From the NCBI GenBank assembly GCA_035541875.1, contig DATKML010000051.1, positions 1-64,000 of the forward strand: a stretch of 64,000 bases of DNA, read 5' to 3'. Positions 38,074 through 45,658 of the stretch are shown here, piece after piece. This stretch comes from JAJPHI01 sp035541875. GTDB taxonomy: Bacteria > Desulfobacterota > Binatia > Binatales > Binataceae. A program made the position numbers and the translations under genes. Numbering within the stretch: position 1 is the stretch's first letter; each line of letters opens with the position of its first letter. A model generated the notes under the pieces. That model saw nothing but the letters and a program-made list of their open reading frames with translations, ran no database searches and was not told where the DNA came from.

Positions 38074-39264
38074 TCAGTCCCGTGCGGCCTCCGCTTCGAT
38101 TACCCGATCCATCGCCTCAACTCCGTAGCGTGGAAAGGCTTCAACCAACTTGCGAAAGCGATCGAAAAGATAAGACGCATCGTGAGGACCCGGCGACGCC
38201 TCGGGATGATATTGGACCGAGAAAAATGGCACCCCTACCCCACGTAGCCCTTCGACGGTGTGATCATTCAGATTGGTGTGTGAAAGCTCAGCCTTGCCGC
38301 ACACCGATTCCGCATCGACGGCGAAGCCATGATTCTGCGAGGTGATCTCGACCTTGCGCGTCCGCAGGTCTATCACCGGATGGTTGGCGCCGTGATGGCC
38401 AAAGCCCAGCTTGTAGGTCTTGCCGCCGAGCGCGAGGCCGAGAATCTGATGCCCCAGGCAGATGCCAAAAATCGGTTTCTTGCCAATCAGATCACGAACC
38501 GTTTCGTAGGCATAAGGCACTGCCGCCGGATCGGCTGGGCCGTTCGAGAGAAAGACTCCATCCGGATTCAGCGCGAGCACTTCAGCCGCCGTGGCGAAGG
38601 CCGGCAGCACTTTTACGCGGAAACCGGTGGCGACCAACCGCCGCAGGATATTCCGTTTGATCCCGTAGTCCAGCGCGACGATAAAAGGCGCGTCGCGCAT
38701 CACAGCCGCATCCTGTTTGCGGTATCCGCCGATCAACTCCCAATCGCCCGAGTCCCAATCGTAAGCAGAGGCGGAGGTCACCTCTTTCACCAAGTCGCGC
38801 CCTTCGAGACTCGGCGAGGCTTTCGCCTTCGCCACCAAGGCGTCGGCATCGAGATTCGTGCTTGAGATCACTGCCTGCTGTGCGCCGGCCGTGCGGATAT
38901 GGCGCACCAGCGCCCGCGTGTCGATCCCTTCGATTCCCACGACTCCAGCTCGTTCGAGGTACGCACCCAGTGATATTTCGGCGCGCCAATTGGATGGCCG
39001 CCCTATGTACTCGCGAACGATAAACCCCTCGACGTTAATCTTCGCCGATTCTTCGTCCTCGGCGTTGATTCCGGTATTGCCAATTTGCGGATAGGTCATG
39101 CAAACCATCTGCCCGCGATAGGACGGATCAGTGAGAACCTCCTGATAACCGGTCATCGCGGTATTGAAGACCACTTCACCAACGGTCTCGCCGATCGCAC
39201 CGAAGGCACGACCACGAAAAACTCGTCCGTCGGCCAAGGCCAATAGAGCTTCGCGCGCAGCCAT
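38074..39264 (-). CDS. carA: Carbamoyl-phosphate synthase small subunit (glutaminase)
   Basis: 396 residues. The N-terminal CarA fold starts at residue 10. The C-terminal class I glutaminase has the nucleophile in GICLGHQILGLALGGKT and a His-x-Glu in QYHPEASPGPHD. It feeds ammonia to CarB. Its ATG overlaps the pyrC stop by one base (TAATG). Confidence 0.97.
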   Translation of the reverse strand: MAAREALLALADGRVFRGRAFGAIGETVGEVVFNTAMTGYQEVLTDPSYRGQMVCMTYPQIGNTGINAEDEESAKINVEGFIVREYIGRPSNWRAEISLGAYLERAGVVGIEGIDTRALVRHIRTAGAQQAVISSTNLDADALVAKAKASPSLEGRDLVKEVTSASAYDWDSGDWELIGGYRKQDAAVMRDAPFIVALDYGIKRNILRRLVATGFRVKVLPAFATAAEVLALNPDGVFLSNGPADPAAVPYAYETVRDLIGKKPIFGICLGHQILGLALGGKTYKLGFGHHGANHPVIDLRTRKVEITSQNHGFAVDAESVCGKAELSHTNLNDHTVEGLRGVGVPFFSVQYHPEASPGPHDASYLFDRFRKLVEAFPRYGVEAMDRVIEAEAARD

Positions 39265-40622
39265 TAATGCGTTTCCTCGCGGCGCGCGTCGAAAACGATC
39301 GCACCATCAACAATCGTGAGTATCGCTTTTCCTTTTAACTTCATTCCGGTGTAAGGCATGTTGCGGCTTTTTGAATGAAAACGGTTCGCATCGACCGTCC
39401 ATTCGCAATCCGGATCGATCACAGTAACGTCCGCGGCGATCCCCGCCGACAGCGTGCCCGCCGTATCAAGGCGAAGCAAGCGCGCGGGATTCACCGACAT
39501 CATTTCGACCATACGTATGGGTTTCAGAAGCCCTCGATGAACCAGTTGGAGCGTCAATCCCACCGCCGTTTCGAGTCCGACTATCCCGTTCGCTGCGCTT
39601 GCCAGTGCGCACGAAGCGTGGGCTGCGAGATGACTCGCGCGATGGCCCCGATGAAACAGGGGTCCGAGTTGGTCCATCTTCTTGGAAACCGGGTCGTGCG
39701 GCGCGTGGTCGGTCGCGATCATCGTGATCGTGCCGTCTGCAATCGCACTCTCGAGCGCGCTCCGATCCTCGCGACGGCGAAGAGGCGGCGCCATCCGAGC
39801 ATCCGGACCAAATTCGAGCACGGCCTCATCGATGAGACTGAAGTGATGCGGCGTCACTTCGCAGGTCACGGCGACACCCTTGGCACGTGCATCGCGCACC
39901 ATCGCCACCGCCTCGGCGGTCGAGATATGTGCAATATGCAGCGGCGCCTCGATCTCGGCGGCAAGCGCCAGATCGCGGCGTACACGGCTGGTCTCGGCGC
40001 TCGGCGGAATACCCTTCACACCTAGCTGCTCAGCGGCCGTACCCGCATTCATCGCGCCATCGGCGGTCAAAGCGCGATCCTCTTCATGCAACGATACCGC
40101 GAGGCCCGAGTCGGCAGCGATTCGCAGTGCGCGCTTCAGCACCGCGGGATCGTCGATAGGAATCCCGTCGTCGGAAAACATCCGGGCGCCGGCCTGCATC
40201 ATGTTGCGAAAATCAACCAGTTCATTCCCAGCGAGATCCTTGGTCACAGCCGACACGGGCACGAGGCGCGACAGCTTAACCCCGCGCGCCTGCTCAAGCA
40301 TGTATGCGGCAATCTCGGGCGTGTCATTGACCGGCGAGGTATTCGCCATCGCGGCAACCGTGGTGAAGCCACCCGCCGCAGCGGCACGCAGACCGGTTCC
40401 TATCGTCTCCTTTTGCGGAAAGCCGGGGTCCCTCAGATGGACATGCGGATCGATCAGTCCCGGGGTCACCCATAACCCGCGGCAGTCGATCGTCGTCGCG
40501 CCCTCAGGGGTTGGGACGTCCGCCGCAGCGATCTTTCCGTCGACCAGCAGCAAATCGGCAACGCGATCGATCCCGCGTAGCGGATCGAGCAATCGTCCGT
40601 CTTTGAGCAGAATCGCGCTCAC
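39264..40622 (-). CDS. pyrC: Dihydroorotase (class I)
   Basis: 452 residues. DPHVHLRDPG (first metal ligands), SLHEEDR, AHISTAEAV and ATDHAPHD are the class I dihydroorotase signatures. It closes carbamoyl aspartate to dihydroorotate. A GTG start overlaps the pyrB stop by four bases. It lies next to an ATCase that carries an extra zinc and phosphoribosyltransferase domain. Confidence 0.95.
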   Translation of the reverse strand: MSAILLKDGRLLDPLRGIDRVADLLLVDGKIAAADVPTPEGATTIDCRGLWVTPGLIDPHVHLRDPGFPQKETIGTGLRAAAAGGFTTVAAMANTSPVNDTPEIAAYMLEQARGVKLSRLVPVSAVTKDLAGNELVDFRNMMQAGARMFSDDGIPIDDPAVLKRALRIAADSGLAVSLHEEDRALTADGAMNAGTAAEQLGVKGIPPSAETSRVRRDLALAAEIEAPLHIAHISTAEAVAMVRDARAKGVAVTCEVTPHHFSLIDEAVLEFGPDARMAPPLRRREDRSALESAIADGTITMIATDHAPHDPVSKKMDQLGPLFHRGHRASHLAAHASCALASAANGIVGLETAVGLTLQLVHRGLLKPIRMVEMMSVNPARLLRLDTAGTLSAGIAADVTVIDPDCEWTVDANRFHSKSRNMPYTGMKLKGKAILTIVDGAIVFDARREETH

Positions 40623-42553
40623 TCGATAGCACCGCCCGTCGCCATCGGCTCGACCATCGAGTAGAGCACCACTCGATCGGCCGCCTTACGATCATCGCCA
40701 CCGATACGCACCTGAACGCGATCGCCCCGTGCGCTCGGAATATTTTTACCGATAAAGTTGGGTTTGATTGGCAACGCCCGATGGCCCCGGTCGATTAGCA
40801 CAGCGAGCTTCACCGAGGCCGGTCGGCCATGCCGCCAGAGTGCCGTCATCGCGCGCTGAATCGTCCAACCGCTATTGATCACATCGTCGACCAGGATCAC
40901 TTCGCGGCCATCGACACTGAAATCGACTCTGCTGTCGTCGATCGAGTGCAGCGCAACATCGTCGGCGTAAACATCGACCGCAGCACAGGCTGGCCGGACC
41001 CCGCTCGCCTTCTCGATCAAATTGCGCATCCGGAGCCCGAGCAATGCCCCGCGCGACACGACACCAACGATCGCCAGCGCGGCGGGATCGCCCGAGCCGG
41101 CGAGCACCTGCGTCGCCATCTCCTCGCACGATCGCTCGATCTCGGCCGCATCCATGATCTCGCGTTGCGGCCCGCGCTTGTAGGGCTCGTAGCCCCGCTC
41201 CTCGGCCTCTTTCAGATTCTCGAAAACCGCGAGCGAGCCCTCTTCGATCCACTGCCGCACGTAGCCATACAGATGCTCGTCGAAGCGGTAGAAGCGACGA
41301 CTCGTCGCGTGACCGACGTACTCGACGGCCAGCTCGCGTTCGCAAAATTCGCAGCGCAGGGCCAGGGTCGAGCGATTAACGCTGCGACCGAGCCGAAAAC
41401 GCGGCACCAGATAGGCGGTCTCATGCCGCGTGATACAGGCGGCGCTGCTGCACCGAGGAGGCGCCGCGTGTTTGAACGAAATCAGTGGCGATGCGGATGC
41501 GGGACGCGTATCCCGCGCCGCCCCTTCCATCATCCACGCTATCAGCGCCATCCGCACTGGAACCCCAGCAGCTGCCTGCTCGAAATAGACCGCCCGCGGA
41601 TCGCTATCGAGTTCGTAGGCGAGTTCGTCCGTGCGCGGCAGCGGATGCATCACGACAGCCTCTTGGGTCCGAATGCTGCGCAGCGCGCGCGCATCGAAAT
41701 GTACGTAGGCCGCGTCAGCGCGGTCCTTCTCGGCCAAGCGTTCTTTCTGAAGGCGCGTCACGTAAAACGCGTCGAGCGCGGCTGGTGGTCGTGCCGCGGG
41801 CACTCGCTCTAGAGGATTGTTGCCGGTAAAGAGCGCCATCTGATGGGGTGCGCTCGGCGTCAGGTAGAGCGCATCGAGCGCTCCAGCCTGCGACTTGAGT
41901 TCATCGATCGTAACGGTCGAGAGTGCGTAATTACGTTCCGCCGCAACGCGCTCAAGCACGTAATCGGGAACGTCCATACCTCCGTACGGCACCGTCACGA
42001 TATTCGCGCCGAAGCGGGCAAGCGCATAGATCAGTGAGTGTACCGTGCGTCCGAATTTCAGATCCCCGCAGATCGCGACAGTCAGTCCCTGCAGGCGGCC
42101 TTTCTTGCGCCGCAGAATGTAGAGATCGCAGAGCGTCTGCGTCGGATGCTCCCGGCTGCCGTCGCCCGCGTTGATAATCGGTATCGAGGCATATTCCGCT
42201 GCGACACGCGCGGCGCCGTCATTCGGATGACGCACCACCAACAGGTCGGCGTAAGCGGAGACAACGCGGACAGTATCAGCCAGGGTCTCGCCCTTGGCCG
42301 CCGATGAAGCATGCATGTCGGCCGAGCTGATCACGGAGCCACCGAGACGATTCATCGCGGACTCGAAGCTGAGCCGCGTTCGCGTCGAGGGCTCGTAGAA
42401 GAGCGTCGCCATAATGAGGCCGCGTGCCGATTCGATCGTTTCGCCGCGCGCGAGCTTTTCGGCAAACGAGTCAGCCAAAGCAAAAATATGCTCGATCTCG
42501 GCGGTTGAGAGGTCATCAATCGAGACGATGTCGTATTTGGGTAGGCGCGCCAT
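40619..42553 (-). CDS. pyrB: Aspartate carbamoyltransferase fused to a PyrI-like zinc domain and a PyrR-like phosphoribosyltransferase
   Basis: 644 residues in three parts. Residues 1 to about 345 are ATCase: STRTR (56-60), HPLPR (303-307). Residues 368-404 contain Cys368-x4-Cys373-x27-Cys401-x2-Cys404 within a CITRHE...LALRCEFCERE context, the pattern of the zinc domain of the ATCase regulatory chain PyrI; the allosteric N-terminal PyrI domain is missing. Residues about 475-644 form a second phosphoribosyltransferase with PRPP loop VILVDDVINSG (552-562) and VLIDRGHRALPI, as in PyrR. It catalyses carbamoyl aspartate formation. It begins three bases after pyrR. Confidence 0.9.
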   Translation of the reverse strand: MARLPKYDIVSIDDLSTAEIEHIFALADSFAEKLARGETIESARGLIMATLFYEPSTRTRLSFESAMNRLGGSVISSADMHASSAAKGETLADTVRVVSAYADLLVVRHPNDGAARVAAEYASIPIINAGDGSREHPTQTLCDLYILRRKKGRLQGLTVAICGDLKFGRTVHSLIYALARFGANIVTVPYGGMDVPDYVLERVAAERNYALSTVTIDELKSQAGALDALYLTPSAPHQMALFTGNNPLERVPAARPPAALDAFYVTRLQKERLAEKDRADAAYVHFDARALRSIRTQEAVVMHPLPRTDELAYELDSDPRAVYFEQAAAGVPVRMALIAWMMEGAARDTRPASASPLISFKHAAPPRCSSAACITRHETAYLVPRFRLGRSVNRSTLALRCEFCERELAVEYVGHATSRRFYRFDEHLYGYVRQWIEEGSLAVFENLKEAEERGYEPYKRGPQREIMDAAEIERSCEEMATQVLAGSGDPAALAIVGVVSRGALLGLRMRNLIEKASGVRPACAAVDVYADDVALHSIDDSRVDFSVDGREVILVDDVINSGWTIQRAMTALWRHGRPASVKLAVLIDRGHRALPIKPNFIGKNIPSARGDRVQVRIGGDDRKAADRVVLYSMVEPMATGGAIE

Positions 42554-42556
42554 CGC

Positions 42557-43102
42557 TCAGGTCTTCTGCTCCCCGACCACGACCGCATCGACCCCGTCGA
42601 TTTCGTCGAGCCGTACATAGATGCGTTGGCCCGGCGGCGCTGTGACGTTCTTGCCGACGTAATCGGCTCGGATCGGAACTTCGTGCTCGCCGCGATCAAT
42701 CAGAACCGCCAGTTGAATCGACTCCGGGCGGCCCAAATCTGCGAGCGCCGTCAGCGCTGCCCGCACCGTGCGCCCGGTGTAAAGTACATCATCGACCAGC
42801 AGAACGCGCTTGCCGTTGAGCGGGAATGGAATATCGCGGCCGAGCAGACGCGGATCGCCGGGAGAACCCTTTCCGTCGTCACGATACGACGAGATATCGA
42901 GCGTCCCGACCGGAACATCACCGAGGCCGTTCTGCTTGAGGTTCGCCGCTATACGCTGAGCGAGGTTGGCTCCGCGGCGCAGGATTCCCACGATAGCGAG
43001 CTTCTCGCGACTCTCGGCCTGCTCGGCGAGTTCGTGGGCGATACGTTTCACCGCTCGCGCGATACCTTCGTTATCGAGAGCAACGACGGGTTTGCCGCTC
43101 AT
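42557..43102 (-). CDS. pyrR: Bifunctional pyr operon regulator / uracil phosphoribosyltransferase PyrR
   Basis: 181 residues. The PRPP loop VLLVDDVLYTGRTVRAAL and VLIDRGEHEVPIRADYVGKN are diagnostic. PyrR binds pyr mRNA in a uridine-nucleotide-dependent way and has uracil phosphoribosyltransferase activity. It is the first full gene of the operon and is preceded by a PyrR-type RNA loop, a terminator and a short leader ORF whose stop overlaps its ATG. It is homologous to the C-terminal domain of the adjacent PyrB fusion. Confidence 0.96.
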   Translation of the reverse strand: MSGKPVVALDNEGIARAVKRIAHELAEQAESREKLAIVGILRRGANLAQRIAANLKQNGLGDVPVGTLDISSYRDDGKGSPGDPRLLGRDIPFPLNGKRVLLVDDVLYTGRTVRAALTALADLGRPESIQLAVLIDRGEHEVPIRADYVGKNVTAPPGQRIYVRLDEIDGVDAVVVGEQKT

Positions 43103-43179
43103 CGGACAATCTCAGCGATGCGGCGCAAAAAAAGACCGACGCACGTATTGCGTCGATCTTTTGATCCTGAACTTCTCAT
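43099..43179 (-). CDS. Leader peptide ORF of the pyr operon (26 codons)
   Basis: ATG at 43179 follows GGAAAGG (43193-43187) by seven bases. The 26-codon frame runs through the whole terminator hairpin and its U-run, and its TGA (43101-43099) overlaps the pyrR ATG (ATGA). The ribosome binding site touches the 3' arm of the PyrR-binding hairpin. Ribosomes on this ORF could disrupt the terminator and re-initiate at pyrR, and PyrR binding could block them. Whether it is translated is unknown. The layout resembles, as I recall, the coupled scheme proposed for Thermus pyr leaders. Confidence 0.55.
   Translation of the reverse strand: MRSSGSKDRRNTCVGLFLRRIAEIVR
43127..43158 (-). terminator. Intrinsic terminator (attenuator) in the pyr leader
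   Basis: On the minus strand GATCGACGCA (43158-43149), loop ATACG, TGCGTCGGTC (43143-43134) form a 10-bp stem with one G-U pair, followed by TTTTTTT (43133-43127). It lies before pyrR, so it ends transcription within the leader unless prevented. This is the attenuator position expected for PyrR control. Confidence 0.88.
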
Positions 43180-43191
43180 TTATTCGCCTTT

Positions 43192-43209
43192 CCGCCCTCG
43201 CAGGAGCGG
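43192..43209 (-). promoter_or_regulatory. PyrR-binding RNA loop
   Basis: The minus-strand sequence CCGC-TCCTGCGAGG-GCGG forms a 4-bp stem whose loop fits the UCCNGNGAGG core of the PyrR recognition consensus known from Bacillus at every position. It precedes the leader ORF ribosome binding site and the terminator. It is the strongest evidence that this operon is controlled by its own PyrR. Confidence 0.75.
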
Positions 43210-43219
43210 TTTAAAGGTC

Positions 43220-43252
43220 AACTGAACTATAATTCAGTTTAGCGGTCGTCAC
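43220..43252 (-). promoter_or_regulatory. Probable pyr operon promoter with a palindrome over the -10
   Basis: A TATAGT -10 (43231-43226) lies inside the perfect 7-bp inverted repeat AACTGAA-N6-TTCAGTT (43220-43239). GTGACG at 43252-43247 is a possible -35 with a short 15-base spacer, so the element is weak without help. The palindrome may be an operator. The predicted transcript starts about 118 bases before pyrR. Confidence 0.45.
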
Positions 43253-43317
43253 CGCCGAGTTCAAATGAAAGATAACTTTCGTCCGCGGGCCGACAAGTGA
43301 ATCGTCACCCGGGCGAC

Positions 43318-44170
43318 TTAATTGCGAGGTCGGAGCTTGGGAAAGCCTGGGTGGCACAATGGATCACCGGGAGAAAGCGTGCAGCTGAGGACGGAGAAGA
43401 TCATGCCTTCGCCATCGGGTACCTCGTGATTCGTGCTTCGCGAGCCACCCTTGTCGAAGGCTGAGCGGGAAACATACGTAGCGTCGTCGCCAAAAAAGCG
43501 TAGCGACAGCGTATGCCGCGGACAGTCTCTCTTGGTCGCCGCACCGCCGTGCAACATCGCCGGATGAAACAGGACGACATCGCCGCGTTCGACTGCGAAC
43601 GAAACGATCTTCCAGCGCTCGCGCTCCGCCTCGATATTGGGGAGTCGCGGCATGCGTCCGTCCTTGTATAGCGGTGCCGTGTCGTCTGCAGGGTCGAAGC
43701 TGGAGCCGTTGTAGAGCATCCCACGATGAAACCCGGGAACAAACTCGAGTGAGATCGCGCGCCACCGGATCGAAGCAAATCCACATCACTGCGATCTTCT
43801 CGCCATCGACGGGCAAGTAGGAGGAATCTTGATGCCACGGGGTGCGTCGACTGTCGCCCCCTTCCTTCAGGAAGACCTGCTCGTACATGAACCAAACGTC
43901 TGGCGTATCCCAAAGCTGGCCGACGATATCGGCGGCGCGGGATTCATCGAGCAGGCGGCGATACGCCGGCAGCGCCTTCGGGTTGGCTAAATCCTAGTAG
44001 AACTTGATCGACGGGTCTTGCGAGAAATCGCAGGCATTGGGGCTCGGATGCGCTAGGCTCCATTCGTAGGCCTCACGCGCCATCGCCAGCTCAGACGGAC
44101 TCAGCGCCTCTTTCAGGAAGATGACACCATCATCGTCGAACTGCTGCCGAAGATGAGAAAAATCGTGCAT
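43318..44170 (-). pseudogene. Phytanoyl-CoA dioxygenase (PhyH) family gene, disrupted
   Basis: Read from ATG 44170, the frame gives a PhyH-like start (LRQQFDDDGVIFLKEALS) and then an in-frame TAG at 43996-43994 (codon 59). The same frame continues to the iron-ligand segment TPWHQDSSYLP. After a one-base shift near 43753 it continues as SLEFVPGFHRG and ends at 43318, including the distal ligand region HGGAATKRD...RHTLSLRF. Repaired, it would be about 283 residues, the family size. These are non-haem Fe(II)/2-oxoglutarate hydroxylases. Two independent lesions with intact ligands suggest recent decay or sequencing error. Confidence 0.8.
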
Positions 44171-44214
44171 CAACTTCCCGAGAAGAAACTGAGCTGCGAC
44201 TTATGCGGACTTTA

Positions 44215-44901
44215 CTAACGCGACGCCGTGCGACGCTCGAGCTTCCGCAGCCGCTGATCCTGGTCGCGGGTCTCGACGGTAATCTTGTCGTCGAAACGCT
44301 CGAATTTCCGCGTCAGGCTCGCGAGCGCCTTGTTGGTATGCTTGAGCTCGGCCTCGACCTTCTTCACCAGCGCTTCCGACGAGGCGGACAGCTCTTCGCG
44401 CACACCTTCGGTGACAGAAGGCAGTTCGCGACCGAGCACAGTGCGTGCCGCGGCGAGTTCCTTGCGGAGTTCTTCGCTCGCGGCGGCGATTTCGCTCTTG
44501 AGTTGAGCCGCTGCTTCGGCGGAGCCACGGACCATCTCGGCCGCGATCATCTCGCGGACCCGAGTCGCTGACGTTTCGGCGCTCTGGCTCAGTTCCTTGC
44601 GGATAGCTGAAAGCTGTTCGCGGAATTCGACACGGGTGGCACCGAGCATCTCACCCAAGCGGATCATCTCAGCGCCAAGATCCGAACGGGTCGCGGCATT
44701 GGCTTCGCGATTTTCGGCGATTCGATCCGAAACAAAACGGATCTGGCGGCCAACCTCGGAGAACTGTCCGCCGATTTCGGTGCGAAGCGAATCCATCTTG
44801 CCGCCGAAACCAGTGACGGCTTCGACTACCAGATCAAAGCGAGCGCCGAGTTGCTCCAGAATCGTCCCAATCCGGTTGATCGTCTCATCCCCCACGCGCA
44901 T
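44215..44901 (-). CDS. Coiled-coil protein of unknown function
   Basis: 228 residues, almost entirely predicted alpha-helical with heptad-like repeats (REQLSAIRKELSQSAETSA and AQLKSEIAAASEELRKEL regions), many Glu/Lys/Arg and no Cys or Trp. No transmembrane segment or signal peptide is seen. Its last third is basic. It could be a structural or DNA-associated coiled coil. I do not recognise a family. It is transcribed like its neighbours lepB and the PhyH pseudogene. Confidence 0.75.
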   Translation of the reverse strand: MRVGDETINRIGTILEQLGARFDLVVEAVTGFGGKMDSLRTEIGGQFSEVGRQIRFVSDRIAENREANAATRSDLGAEMIRLGEMLGATRVEFREQLSAIRKELSQSAETSATRVREMIAAEMVRGSAEAAAQLKSEIAAASEELRKELAAARTVLGRELPSVTEGVREELSASSEALVKKVEAELKHTNKALASLTRKFERFDDKITVETRDQDQRLRKLERRTASR

Positions 44902-44927
44902 GACCCCCTGACAGGTAACTGGTTATA

Positions 44928-45647
44928 TTATCTGATGACGTGGAACAACCGGGACCACCGCACATCGTAAAAGCAGCGGATCATCGGTGCGTCCTCGCCC
45001 CCGCCGCACGACCAGTAGATAAACATCGCGCGGCCTTCGATCGCATCGCGCGTAGCCGGCCCCCAAAAGCGGCTGTCGTAGCTGCGATCGCGATTATCGC
45101 CCATCATGAAGTATTGCCCCGGCTGGAGTTTGAGCGGTTCGAGGCTGTCACGAGGCGAGGATGAGCGGTCACCCGGTGGCACTTCGTAACGGGTGTAAGG
45201 CGCATCGACAGTCGAGCCGTTGAGATAGAGCATCCCCTGCTTGATCTCGACGGTATCGCCCGGGATCGCGACGACTCGCTTGATGAAATCTTTGGTCTGA
45301 TCTTCCGGATAAACGAAGACGACGACGTCTCCCCGATGAACCGGCTCGAACTCGTAGATGTACTTACCGTAAGGGATCTTGTCTGCAAACGGCGTCAGCC
45401 CGAAGAGCGAATCGGGCATCCGGATGCCGTAGATGAGCTTGTTAACGATAATGTGATCGCCGATCAGCAGCGTATTTTCCATCGAGCCCGATGGAATTTT
45501 GTACGCCTGAACGAAAAAGCTGCGTAGTACTACCGCGAGTAGAACGGCAACCAGAAAGGCTTCGATATACTCGCGGGTAATCGATTTGTTGCCGACTTGA
45601 TTCTCGGCGGATCCCTCCGCCGGCGGAATATAGGCCGTCTCAGACAT
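44928..45647 (-). CDS. lepB: Signal peptidase I
   Basis: 239 residues. The catalytic Ser is in IPSGSMENTLLIGDHIIVNK, and the general-base Lys is in IKRVVAIPGDTVEI. MMGDNRDRSYDSRFWGP is box E. One N-terminal membrane helix (AFLVAVLLAVVLRSFFV) anchors it with the active site in the periplasm. AAAGGGG precedes the ATG and overlaps the lepA stop, giving a lepA-lepB pair as in many bacteria. Confidence 0.96.
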   Translation of the reverse strand: MSETAYIPPAEGSAENQVGNKSITREYIEAFLVAVLLAVVLRSFFVQAYKIPSGSMENTLLIGDHIIVNKLIYGIRMPDSLFGLTPFADKIPYGKYIYEFEPVHRGDVVVFVYPEDQTKDFIKRVVAIPGDTVEIKQGMLYLNGSTVDAPYTRYEVPPGDRSSSPRDSLEPLKLQPGQYFMMGDNRDRSYDSRFWGPATRDAIEGRAMFIYWSCGGGEDAPMIRCFYDVRWSRLFHVIR

Positions 45648-45658
45648 ACGACGCCCCT

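Noticed and set aside
44215..44571. 122-codon plus-strand frame opposite the coiled-coil gene
   Set aside because: Heptad-pattern coding is on the minus strand; the plus frame is a shadow.
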